Assembly: GCA_030054245.1 (NCBI GenBank)
Contig: JASGCH010000084.1
Location: 1-6,594, forward strand
Direction of reading: 5' to 3'
Source: Gammaproteobacteria bacterium
Lineage (GTDB): Bacteria; Pseudomonadota; Gammaproteobacteria; Burkholderiales; Burkholderiaceae_C
DNA: 6,594 nt
Made by a program: the position numbers and the translations under genes. Of the stretch, positions 1 to 5,426 are shown piece by piece. The notes beneath the pieces were generated by a model, which saw nothing but the letters and a program-made list of their open reading frames with translations, had not been told where the DNA came from and made no database searches. How positions within the stretch are numbered: position 1 is the stretch's first letter; each line of letters starts with the position of its first letter.

Positions 1-1161
1 GGTGTGGGTGGAGGTGGCACCAACGCAGTAAAATACATGATAGATAACGGTACTGGAGGGGTCAATTTTGTATGTATGAATACCGATTCACAAACCTTGG
101 AAGACTTTAACCCCGATAAAATCATCCGCTTGGGAAAAACCGGCTTAGGTGCAGGAAGTAACCCCGAAGAAGGCAGAGCCTTGGCTGAAGAAGCCAAAGA
201 AGAGATCCAAAGACATTTACACGATACTAAATTGTTATTTATTACCGCCGGTATGGGGGGGGGAACCGGCACTGGAGCCGCTCCTGTGCTAGCTAGAATT
301 GCTCGTGAAATGAACATTCTGACAGTAGCTGTAGTAACAAAACCCTTTTCTTATGAAGGACAGTTGCGTTCAAAGGTGGCTGAAGATGGTCTAAAAGAAC
401 TAGAGGCCAATGTCGATTCATTAATTGTCGTCCTCAACGATAAACTCCTCGATGAAGGTGAAGACATAGGGATGGAAGAAGCCTTTGAAATAGCCAACGA
501 TGTATTACGCAATTCGGTAGGTGGAATCGCCGAAATCATCAATGTCAAGGGAAAAATGAATGTGGACTTTAATGATGTCTGTTCAGCTCTGCGCCCCCAA
601 GGAAAGGCTATTATGGGGACTGGGTTCGCCAGCGGACCCGATCGATCCGTACAAGCTACCTTAAATGCCATCAGTTGTCCTATGGTTGAAGGTGTCAATT
701 TAGCCAACGCAGAAGCTGTATTGGTGTTGATTTCGTCAACGAAAGAGACTTTAAAACTCAATGAAACGAAAAAAATTGCTGAACTAATTAGTAAAATCCA
801 CAAACCACACGCCTTGGTAAAATACGGAACCTTTTACAATGAATCTCTGGGCGAAGCTATGCGCGTAACGGTAGTGGCGACGGGTTTAAAGCCAGCAGAA
901 CCTCAAACTCAGGTGGCTCCCAAATTTCAAGTTTTAAAGCCGGGATCAGAGCCAGCACCCCAGCGTGGATTTGCCAAACCAGAAAGCGAGGTATCGTCTA
1001 AGATGCACACGGAACACCATCCTAACCAGCCAGCTCCTCAGGACTCCCATTTTACAGTGCTTCGATCGTACGATGAGCAGAAAAAAGCGCGCGAGAACCT
1101 GCTAAAGTCTGGTGTGAAAGACATCGATGTCCCAGCGTTTTTACGCAAGCTAGCCAGCTGA
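1..1161 (+). CDS. ftsZ: Cell division protein FtsZ, 5'-truncated by the window edge
   Basis: Tubulin-like GTPase that polymerises at mid-cell into the division ring. The reading frame is open from base 1 and begins within the GVGGGGTNAV nucleotide-binding segment, so only about 15-20 N-terminal codons are missing. The GTG at base 4 is an internal valine, not the start. Visible marks are the GGGTGTG phosphate-binding loop (bases 256-276), VVTKPF just after it, the synergy loop NVDFND with its catalytic acidic residues (559-576), the RVTVVATG strand near codon 290, a proline- and glutamine-rich linker of roughly 80 residues, and the conserved C-terminal peptide DIDVPAFLRKLAS (1120-1158). In proteobacteria that peptide is the docking site for FtsA, ZipA, MinC and SlmA. 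A run of nine G lies inside the GGGTGTG codons. ftsZ usually ends the dcw cluster, often followed by lpxC; here ahcY follows on the same strand. Identification is very secure. Confidence 0.98.
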   Translation, partial: GVGGGGTNAVKYMIDNGTGGVNFVCMNTDSQTLEDFNPDKIIRLGKTGLGAGSNPEEGRALAEEAKEEIQRHLHDTKLLFITAGMGGGTGTGAAPVLARIAREMNILTVAVVTKPFSYEGQLRSKVAEDGLKELEANVDSLIVVLNDKLLDEGEDIGMEEAFEIANDVLRNSVGGIAEIINVKGKMNVDFNDVCSALRPQGKAIMGTGFASGPDRSVQATLNAISCPMVEGVNLANAEAVLVLISSTKETLKLNETKKIAELISKIHKPHALVKYGTFYNESLGEAMRVTVVATGLKPAEPQTQVAPKFQVLKPGSEPAPQRGFAKPESEVSSKMHTEHHPNQPAPQDSHFTVLRSYDEQKKARENLLKSGVKDIDVPAFLRKLAS

Positions 1162-1418
1162 TTTCATGGTGATCGATCGACCTTGGAGCCACGAGAGTCG
1201 CCCGCCCCCAGCGGGATCAATCTATAGATCGAAGCACGCATCCCTAGCGCCATTCGGTTGTATAGGTCGTGGTAACCAAGAATGTTGCGATTTTCTGACG
1301 CCTTTATTATATAATAAAGGTCGTTGCAAAACCTCGGTGAACCGTCCATGACATATACCCATTTGTTTGACTCTTGGGCTAATTTCATCGACTTTTTTTG
1401 ACTTATTCCACTTTTATT
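1162..1418. other. ftsZ-ahcY intergenic region without a supported gene
   Basis: This 257-bp gap holds no convincing gene. Short open frames exist on both strands but overlap each other and lack a ribosome binding site. Visible structures are a small GC hairpin at 1201-1215 (CCCGC, loop CCCCA, GCGGG) with no T-run after it, a 10-bp palindrome ATCTATAGAT at 1220-1229, and the perfect 20-bp palindrome at 1301-1320 listed separately. No clear intrinsic terminator for ftsZ is seen, so read-through into ahcY is possible. I could not match the ahcY leader to the SAH riboswitch that precedes ahcY in many beta- and gammaproteobacteria. Confidence 0.6.
1285..1320 (+). promoter_or_regulatory. Candidate ahcY promoter embedded in a perfect 20-bp palindrome
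   Basis: CCTTTATTATATAATAAAGG at 1301-1320 is identical to its own reverse complement. It contains a consensus -10 box TATAAT at 1310-1315 on the plus strand, and by symmetry another on the minus strand (1306-1311). The best -35 match is TTGCGA at 1285-1290. It lies 19 bp before TATAAT, or 17 bp before the overlapping TATATA at 1308-1313. Transcription would start near 1320 and give a leader of about 100 nt for ahcY. The symmetry also suits a dimeric repressor operator. The non-ideal spacing and weak -35 keep this tentative. Confidence 0.4.
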
Positions 1419-2855
1419 ATGAATGCTTTTCCCCACTTAAAATCAACCTTTCAAGACTACTTTGTTGCCAATATCTCGCTAGCAGAATGGGGAGAAAAAG
1501 AAATTCAAATTGCCCAGACAGAAATGCCCGGCCTCATGGCTCTACGAGAAGAATTTGGCACTCGCCAACCTTTGGCTGGTGCTCGCATCGCTGGCTCTTT
1601 ACATGCCACTATTCAAACTGCCGTGCTGGTTCAAACACTAGAGTTCTTAGGGGCTAAAGTGCGCTGGGCATCTTGCAACATTTATTCCACACAAGATCAT
1701 GCGGCCGCGGCTTTGGCGGCCAATGACACGCCCATTTTTGCCTATAAAGGTGAATCTTTGGCTGATTATTGGGAATTTACACATAAAATTTTTGAATTTG
1801 GTCCACCACATAGCGAGGAAGAAAGCGCCAATATGATTTTAGACGATGGTGGTGACGCCACTCTTTTGTTACACTTAGGTAAAAAAGCTGAATCTGACCC
1901 TAGTGTCTTAGAAAACCCAAAAAGCAATGAAGAACACTATCTTTTTGCCGCGATAAAACAAAAATTGTCAGAAGATCCATCGTGGTACAGTCGTAAAGCG
2001 CGTGGCTTCATTGGAGTTACTGAAGAAACCACCACAGGGGTTTTACGCTTAAAAGAAATGGCTAAAAACCGTTCCTTGTTATTTCGAGCTATTAATGTCA
2101 ATGATTCTGTTACCAAAAGTAAATTTGATAATTTATACGGTTGCCGAGAATCACTGGTTGACGCTATCAAAAGGGCCACCGATGTCATGATAGCCGGCAA
2201 AATAGCAGTGGTAGCTGGCTACGGCGATGTGGGTAAAGGTTGTGCACAAGCACTCAGTGCTCTACGAGCTAGAGTATTTGTTACTGAAATTGATCCTATC
2301 AATGCTTTGCAAGCCACCATGGAAGGTTATAAAGTCGTCACCATGGAGGAAATGGCTGGAGTGGCAGATATTTTTGTAACCGCCACTGGCAACAAACATG
2401 TCATTACTCATACCCACCTTTTACAGATGAAAAACGAAGCCATAGTCTGTAATATAGGTCATTTTGATAATGAAATAGATATTGCTTCAATAGAAACTTA
2501 TAAATGGACTGAGATTAAACCACAAGTCGATCATGTCGAATTTCCTAATGGTCGGAAAATCATCGTACTAGCCAAAGGCAGGTTGGTGAATTTAGGTTGT
2601 GGCACCGGGCATCCTAGTTTTGTCATGTCCACCAGTTTTACCAACCAGGTCATTGCCCAAATGGAGTTGTTTAACCACCAAGAAATGTATAGACCTGGTG
2701 AAGTCTATGTTTTAAGTAAAAAATTAGATGAAAAGGTAGCTCGTCTGCATTTGTTAAAAGTGGGAGCTAACCTGACGACTCTGACGCCAGAACAAGCTCA
2801 ATACCTAGGAGTGTCTCCAGAAGGTCCTTATAAGCCTGAAACCTATAGGTATTAA
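1419..2855 (+). CDS. ahcY: S-adenosyl-L-homocysteine hydrolase (adenosylhomocysteinase), 478 aa
   Basis: Cytosolic NAD-dependent enzyme that reversibly splits S-adenosylhomocysteine into adenosine and homocysteine, relieving product inhibition of methyltransferases and feeding the methionine cycle. Visible motifs (ATG numbering) are GSLHATIQTAV with the catalytic-site His62, the family signature SCNIYSTQDHAAAA (85-98), VTEETTTG, the catalytic stretch K233-SKF-D237-N238 with Cys242, the NAD loop GYGDVGKG (267-274), CNIGHFDNEID, GHPSFVMSTSFTNQV, and the C-terminal GPYKPETYRY that caps the partner subunit's NAD. It has the bacterial insertion of about 40 residues before TEETTTG, as expected at this length. 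I chose ATG 1419 because the following MNAFPHL fits the family N-terminus; an in-frame TTG at 1398 is less likely. No clear Shine-Dalgarno precedes either start. One oddity is Ala63, where the family nearly always has Met after the active-site His. The gene is complete and probably functional. Confidence 0.97.
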   Translation: MNAFPHLKSTFQDYFVANISLAEWGEKEIQIAQTEMPGLMALREEFGTRQPLAGARIAGSLHATIQTAVLVQTLEFLGAKVRWASCNIYSTQDHAAAALAANDTPIFAYKGESLADYWEFTHKIFEFGPPHSEEESANMILDDGGDATLLLHLGKKAESDPSVLENPKSNEEHYLFAAIKQKLSEDPSWYSRKARGFIGVTEETTTGVLRLKEMAKNRSLLFRAINVNDSVTKSKFDNLYGCRESLVDAIKRATDVMIAGKIAVVAGYGDVGKGCAQALSALRARVFVTEIDPINALQATMEGYKVVTMEEMAGVADIFVTATGNKHVITHTHLLQMKNEAIVCNIGHFDNEIDIASIETYKWTEIKPQVDHVEFPNGRKIIVLAKGRLVNLGCGTGHPSFVMSTSFTNQVIAQMELFNHQEMYRPGEVYVLSKKLDEKVARLHLLKVGANLTTLTPEQAQYLGVSPEGPYKPETYRY

Positions 2856-2860
2856 GCCAA

Positions 2861-2875
2861 GTGGTGTGCCACCAC
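2861..2875 (+). terminator. Small hairpin just after ahcY, possible weak terminator
   Basis: GTGGTG, loop TGC, CACCAC form a 6-bp GC-rich stem that starts 6 bases after the ahcY stop codon. What follows (CTCTCC) is not a T-run, so this is a poor intrinsic terminator. It may only protect the 3' end or pause polymerase ahead of the larger hairpin at 2900-2944. Confidence 0.25.
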
Positions 2876-2899
2876 CTCTCCATTAAACATCACTTTAAA

Positions 2900-2944
2900 A
2901 AGACTGTTGCGCGAGCGGCGTAGCCGATGTGGTGCAACAGTCTT
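2900..2944. repeat. Palindromic repeat with 11-bp perfect arms (REP-like)
   Basis: AAGACTGTTGC (2900-2910) is the exact reverse complement of GCAACAGTCTT (2934-2944). Inside the loop a second small stem, CGGC-GTA-GCCG (2916-2926), carries the core shared by all members of the repeat family in this window. Copies at 5293-5333 and 5734-5776 have the same design with different arm bases that still pair. It lies between ahcY and slmA, so in RNA it would fold at the 3' end of the ahcY message and could stabilise or terminate it. Confidence 0.85.
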
Positions 2945-2956
2945 AAACAGTCTTAG

Positions 2957-3010
2957 TAACGCAGTAATTTGGTAGTGCAGTAGTGGCGTAGCCGTCGGTG
3001 CAACAGTCTT
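2957..3010 (-). repeat. Copy A of the 54-bp repeat module, inverted
   Basis: Read on the minus strand, this stretch starts AAGACTGTTGCACC, continues through the core CGGCTACGCC and ends CCAAATTACTGCGTTA. By hand alignment it matches the module at 5427-5480 at 47 of 54 positions without gaps, and it is also close to the module at 4809-4862. It is oriented opposite to those two. The outer sequence ACAGTCTTA at 2947-2955 looks like a further fragment of an arm, so this gap seems to have received several insertions or rearrangements. Confidence 0.8.
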
Positions 3011-3026
3011 ACTTTGACAATATAAC
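3003..3026 (+). promoter_or_regulatory. Possible slmA promoter (-10 TATAAC)
   Basis: TATAAC at 3021-3026 matches five of six bases of the -10 consensus and lies about 50 bp before the slmA start. The sequence 17 bp upstream is a poor -35 and belongs to the inverted repeat. A perfect TTGACA at 3014-3019 is also present, but nothing like a -10 lies at the proper distance after it. If either is used, the repeat insertion has shaped the slmA promoter. This is weak evidence. Confidence 0.22.
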
Positions 3027-3055
3027 CGCGGCAAAGCCGTAGGTGCAACGCTCTT
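3026..3055. repeat. Degenerate half copy of the repeat family
   Basis: This stretch carries CCGCGGC, then AAGCCG, then TAGGTGCAACGCTCTT. It resembles the core plus right arm (GGTGCAACAGTCTT) of the intact palindrome but lacks a matching left arm. It ends about 20 bp before the slmA start codon. Confidence 0.5.
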
Positions 3056-3074
3056 TTATCTGTATTAGCCAACG

Positions 3075-3692
3075 ATGACTAACCCATCTGAAGAAAATTT
3101 AAAGACTAGACGAAAGTTTAAACCAGGGGAACGCAAAGAAGATATTTTGCGTTGTTTGGTTGATATGTTGGGTACTCCAAAATTTACGCGTGTAACTACC
3201 GCTAGCTTAGCCGAAAATCTAGCTTTTAGCGAAGCCGCTTTGTATCGACATTTTGAGAATAAAGAGCAGATATTTATATTACTTATTCAGAAGATAGAAG
3301 AAGCCATCTTTCCTCAGATCATGCAAATCAAAGAAAGCGACAATCTAGATATCGAAAAAGTCGTCCTATTGGTGCGCTTTATCTTAAAATTTGCCGATCA
3401 AAGTCCGGGTTTATGCCGAGTACTCATTGGCGATGCCTTGGTATTAGAATCTCCCAAGGTCATCAAACAGATGTCCTTTTTATTTGACAAAATTGAATCC
3501 ATACTGCAAGAAATGTTGCGTGCACATTACAACCACCAGCATAACCCAACGCCCAGTCTGGCGGCACAGTCGATGGCTAATTTTCTAATCGGCTACCTGA
3601 TTGGTGATATTCAAAGATTTGTCAGATCCGGCTTTGTACGCAAACCAGCTCACCATTTGGATCAAATAGTTGATCTGTTGTTGAACAGCTAA
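3075..3692 (+). CDS. slmA: SlmA-like nucleoid occlusion factor, TetR fold, 205 aa
   Basis: DNA-binding protein that, in the SlmA family, binds specific chromosomal sites and blocks FtsZ ring assembly over the nucleoid by contacting the FtsZ C-terminal tail. An N-terminal TetR helix-turn-helix lies at residues 41-62 (TTASLAENLAFSEAALYRHF). The rest resembles SlmA rather than a generic TetR ligand sensor: SEAALYRHFENK followed by LIQKIEEAI, then SPGLCRVLIGDALVLE (110-125), LFDKIESILQEMLR (136-149) and RFVRSGFVRKPAHHLDQ (181-197). These track SEAALYRHF, NPGLTRILTGHALMFE, LFERIEAQLRQVLRE and RFVRSEFKYRP in E. coli SlmA as I remember it. The length is close to the usual 195-200 residues with a slightly longer basic N-terminus. 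There is no strong ribosome binding site before ATG 3075, as with ahcY. It sits about 1.9 kb downstream of ftsZ, not near the dut/dfp/pyrE or argB genes where slmA is commonly found. The alternative is a generic TetR regulator. Confidence 0.85.
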   Translation: MTNPSEENLKTRRKFKPGERKEDILRCLVDMLGTPKFTRVTTASLAENLAFSEAALYRHFENKEQIFILLIQKIEEAIFPQIMQIKESDNLDIEKVVLLVRFILKFADQSPGLCRVLIGDALVLESPKVIKQMSFLFDKIESILQEMLRAHYNHQHNPTPSLAAQSMANFLIGYLIGDIQRFVRSGFVRKPAHHLDQIVDLLLNS

Positions 3693-3840
3693 TTGAGCTT
3701 GCGCCACAGTCTTTCATAACAAATTAATTGGACAAATTAGTCGGCGGTGAAAACCGATGGTGCACAGATCTTGTTTATCTTATTCACGGATCATCTCTCA
3801 GTTGGCTTATTCGTATAGTGATACAACCGTAGGCAAATCC

Positions 3841-3862
3841 GCCTAATTTAGCTTAGGCTTTT
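3841..3862 (+). terminator. Weak terminator-like hairpin before the DUF6338 gene
   Basis: GCCTAA (3841-3846), loop TTTAGC, TTAGGC (3853-3858) form a 6-bp stem followed at once by TTTT. It could end slmA transcription or form in the leader of the next gene, since the Shine-Dalgarno begins right after it at 3863. The stem is short and half A/T, so efficiency would be low. Confidence 0.33.
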
Positions 3863-3868
3863 GAGGAG
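3863..3868 (+). promoter_or_regulatory. Strong Shine-Dalgarno of the DUF6338 gene
   Basis: GAGGAG lies five bases before ATG 3874. It fixes the start codon and stands out because ahcY, slmA and the cytochrome gene in this window show no comparable site. Confidence 0.8.
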
Positions 3869-3873
3869 TACAG

Positions 3874-4599
3874 ATGGATATTTGGAATATCGATAAGCTT
3901 TTGTTGTTCATTGCCTTCGTCACTCCGGGCTTTATAAGCCTTAAAACTTACGAGCTACTGTTTCCCACTGCCCCAAAAGAAACGAACAAGTTGCTGATTG
4001 AAGCAGTTACCTACAGCTCCATAAACTACGCCCTGCTTCTCTGGCCAATTTACGAGGTTGAAACGTGCAAAATACGAGAGTCCAATCCGACAGTCTACAT
4101 TTTATTTTATGTTTTTGTGTTGCTCTTCGCACCCATTGTTTGGGCTTGCTTAGCGAAGTGCCTCAGAACAACACAATTTCTTCAAAATTTTATGCCACAC
4201 CCAACGGCTAAACCTTGGGATTACATCTTCGGTCAACGCACCGCATGGTGGGTCATTGTCACACTGAAAGAAGGCAAACAAGTTGCAGGTAAATATGCCT
4301 CCGCCTCATTTGCATCAAGCTCTCCAGCACTAGCGCAACTATATCTTGAAGAAGCATGGGAGTTAAATGCGGCTGGTGGCTTTGAAAGGGCTCGTACCGA
4401 CACTGCTGGAATCCTCATACTTTCATCTGAAATACTAGCGGTGGAGTTTTTTAACCTAACCACAGGAGTAACCATGACGGAAAAGAAACCACAACAACCA
4501 TTAAAAGAAGTACCAATACAAGAAGGCTATCAACCTAAAAAACAACCTGACACAGGCCAAGCAAAACCTATAACCAACCCACCGCCTAAGAAACCGTAA
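3874..4599 (+). CDS. DUF6338-like inner membrane protein with proline-rich tail, 241 aa
   Basis: Function unknown; the pattern recalls the DUF6338 family, from memory and not from a search. The N-terminal half is membrane-embedded. Likely helices lie at residues 9-30 (containing TPGFISLKTYELL), about 40-61, and 73-97. A soluble domain of about 85 residues follows: KPWDYIFGQRTAWWVIVTLKEGKQVAGKY (113-141), SFASSSP, LYLEEAWEL (157-164), GGFERARTDTAGILI and a closing EILAVEFFN (186-194). The WVIV.LK.G..V.G.Y pattern suggests a small beta-barrel. The last 41 residues (201-241) are very different: hydrophilic, rich in Pro, Lys and Gln, with GYQPKKQP and ending PPPKKP. They begin at an in-frame ATG with its own Shine-Dalgarno. 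The strong ribosome binding site, isolated position and repeat-rich flanks suggest an accessory gene. Start ATG 3874 is secure; the family name is less so. Confidence 0.8.
   Translation: MDIWNIDKLLLFIAFVTPGFISLKTYELLFPTAPKETNKLLIEAVTYSSINYALLLWPIYEVETCKIRESNPTVYILFYVFVLLFAPIVWACLAKCLRTTQFLQNFMPHPTAKPWDYIFGQRTAWWVIVTLKEGKQVAGKYASASFASSSPALAQLYLEEAWELNAAGGFERARTDTAGILILSSEILAVEFFNLTTGVTMTEKKPQQPLKEVPIQEGYQPKKQPDTGQAKPITNPPPKKP
4464..4599 (+). CDS. Possible nested small proline-rich protein, 41 aa, internal start
   Basis: AGGAG at 4464-4468 lies five bases before an in-frame ATG at 4474, an ideal initiation signal within the DUF6338-like gene. From that ATG the product would be 41 residues, MTEKKPQQPLKEVP to PPPKKP, sharing the parent's stop codon. 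The segment starts exactly where the globular domain ends and has a different composition (Pro, Lys, Gln and one GYQP motif). I read this as either a separate small protein made by internal initiation, or the relic of a downstream gene fused in frame to its neighbour. Small GYQP/PPKKP-type proteins encoded separately exist as far as I recall, but I cannot check that here. The coordinates include the ribosome binding site. Confidence 0.4.
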
Positions 4600-4614
4600 G
4601 GCATAACTGCGGTC

Positions 4615-4649
4615 AACCGGACCTGCGCAAAAAGCCGAGTAGTCCGGTT
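4615..4649. repeat. 8-bp inverted repeat after the DUF6338 gene
   Basis: AACCGGAC (4615-4622) pairs with GTCCGGTT (4642-4649) around a 19-nt loop, 15 bases after the stop codon. There is no T-run after the stem, so it may be a 3'-end hairpin rather than a true intrinsic terminator. Confidence 0.5.
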
Positions 4650-4808
4650 ACCTCCACATTAGCCCAAATCGTATGCCCCAAGGTTGCTCCTTCGCTACCT
4701 GCGGTATTCTCGCTCTGGAATGGTCATTAGTCGCGTACCGAGAGTCTAGATGTGTTTGTCTTCGGGAGCCAAATGTACCTAGTAGCTTCTCGTTCTGGTT
4801 CACCAAGT

Positions 4809-5038
4809 AAGACTGTTGCACCATCGGCTAAGCCGCGGTTACACTGCCAAATTACTGCGTTATGTATGTTTGGCAGTTCGTTGCGCTATCCATTGTGCTT
4901 CCGCTCGCTGGTTTCGCATATACTCAATATACGAAACCAGCGAGCGCCCACCAGCGAATGATCACCCCAGTAAATTCCGCTGGAGGCGTTCGCTCCAGCC
5001 TTGTACTTTGGCAGTTCGTCCGAGTTGTGCAAAGGTCT
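4809..5038 (+). repeat. Composite repeat element B with imperfect terminal inverted repeats
   Basis: The element opens with AAGACTGTTGCACC, the core ATCGGCTAAGCCG and CACTGCCAAATTACTGCG. Its first 55 bp match element C (5427-5481) at 53 of 55 positions. At the far end, TTTGGCAGT followed by a diverged stretch and GTGCAAAGGTCT (5007-5038) reads as an inverted version of the opening: ACTGCCAAA and AGAC..TTGCAC recur on the other strand. Inside are three hairpins: a 15-bp perfect stem (4902-4946), CCAGCG/CGCTGG (4951-4983, containing AGTAAATTCCGCTGG also found in element C), and CTGGAG..CTCCAG (4980-4998). The 13-mer TTTGGCAGTTCGT occurs twice (4869-4881 and 5007-5019). No transposase is present, so this would be a non-autonomous, MITE-like element; the class is inferred. 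Confidence 0.65.
4902..4946. repeat. 15-bp perfect inverted repeat inside element B
   Basis: CGCTCGCTGGTTTCG (4902-4916) is the exact reverse complement of CGAAACCAGCGAGCG (4932-4946). After one mismatch, four more pairs (4918-4921 with 4927-4930) extend the stem to a five-base loop ACTCA. It is among the strongest hairpins in the window. No T-run follows on either strand. Confidence 0.85.
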
Positions 5039-5292
5039 CTAGATGATTGTCGTAGATCGCATGAAGCTGGTTTCCATAATGTCTTGATTTAGGAAATACG
5101 CGCCAATTAACCGGTTCACCAGACAATGTGACAGGATTTCCTTCACTTGGGAGTACACAATCGCGTCCTCAATCCGGATAATCCAACCGAAGCTAGCTAT
5201 TGTCGCAGAGATAACCTCCCACCGACAAAGCTCAAAGGGCACGCTTGCAAGTTTGTGAATTTGCTCGGCTGGCGCGAGTTTCCATGGGCTAT
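5039..5292 (-). other. Spacer between repeat arms with an open minus-strand frame, possible gene remnant
   Basis: This 254-bp stretch lies exactly between CAAAGGTCT (5030-5038) and its reverse complement AGACCTTTG (5293-5301). On the minus strand it reads open throughout, with a protein-like mix of residues (WKLAPAEQIHKLAS, then VPFELCRWEVISATIASFGW, ending in NQDIMETSFMRSTTII and a stop inside the repeat border). The only upstream ATG lies within the repeat at 5350, and I see no ribosome binding site. I do not recognise a family. It could be cargo or a fragment of a lost gene captured between two repeat copies, or a chance frame. Confidence 0.22.
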
Positions 5293-5333
5293 AGACCTTT
5301 GTCCCATCGGCGTAGCCGTAGGTGCCAAGGTCT
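5293..5333. repeat. Short palindromic member of the repeat family
   Basis: AGACCTTTGTCCC (5293-5305) pairs, with two mismatches and a wobble pair, with GGTGCCAAGGTCT (5321-5333) around the core ATCGGCGTAGCCG. The stem bases differ from those at 2900-2944, but most changes are matched on the other arm. Confidence 0.75.
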
Positions 5334-5426
5334 CTCTTTAGGGGTTGCATGGTTGCCCCGCGCCATCTTTCTTACTTTTGCTGCTGGGACACTACTCTCA
5401 AGCCATCCTTTCAGCACTCTTTCATC

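Larger units (their letters stand above)
3693..3873. other. slmA-DUF6338 intergenic region with a degenerate repeat
   Basis: This 181-bp gap has no gene. At 3745-3756 a 4-bp stem closes a GAAA tetraloop (CGGT-GAAA-ACCG). The run CCGATGGTGCACAGATCTT (3754-3772) resembles the right half of the palindrome at 2900-2944 (CCGATGTGGTGCAACAGTCTT) with small deletions and changes, so this looks like an eroded repeat copy. A second hairpin at 3841-3858 is listed separately. Confidence 0.5.

Noticed and set aside
351..803. 150-residue open frame on the minus strand inside ftsZ
   Set aside because: It lies wholly opposite well-conserved FtsZ codons and has no recognisable domain; it is a shadow frame.
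1201..1215. GC hairpin as the ftsZ terminator
   Set aside because: The stem is only 5 bp and no T-run follows.
1398..1418. TTG at 1398 as an upstream start of AhcY
   Set aside because: The extra seven residues are not family-like, TTG is a rare start, and the ATG at 1419 fits the usual AhcY N-terminus.
1164..1436. Overlapping open frames on both strands between ftsZ and ahcY (minus 1164-1436, plus 1166-1351 and 1367-1657)
   Set aside because: They overlap each other and the ahcY start, have no ribosome binding site or family resemblance, and run through palindromes.
1937..2200. Minus-strand open frame inside ahcY
   Set aside because: It is antisense to conserved AhcY codons with no own signals.
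3014..3019. Consensus TTGACA as the slmA -35 box
   Set aside because: At 16-18 bp downstream there is only GC-rich repeat sequence with no -10 resemblance.
2852..3034. Minus-strand frame (60 residues) across the ahcY-slmA gap
   Set aside because: It is a translation of the repeat copies; similar peptide strings appear in frames over elements B and C, which shows the repeat is being read, not a gene.
4233..4475. Minus-strand open frame inside the DUF6338-like gene
   Set aside because: It is antisense to a coherent protein domain with a strong start signal on the plus strand.
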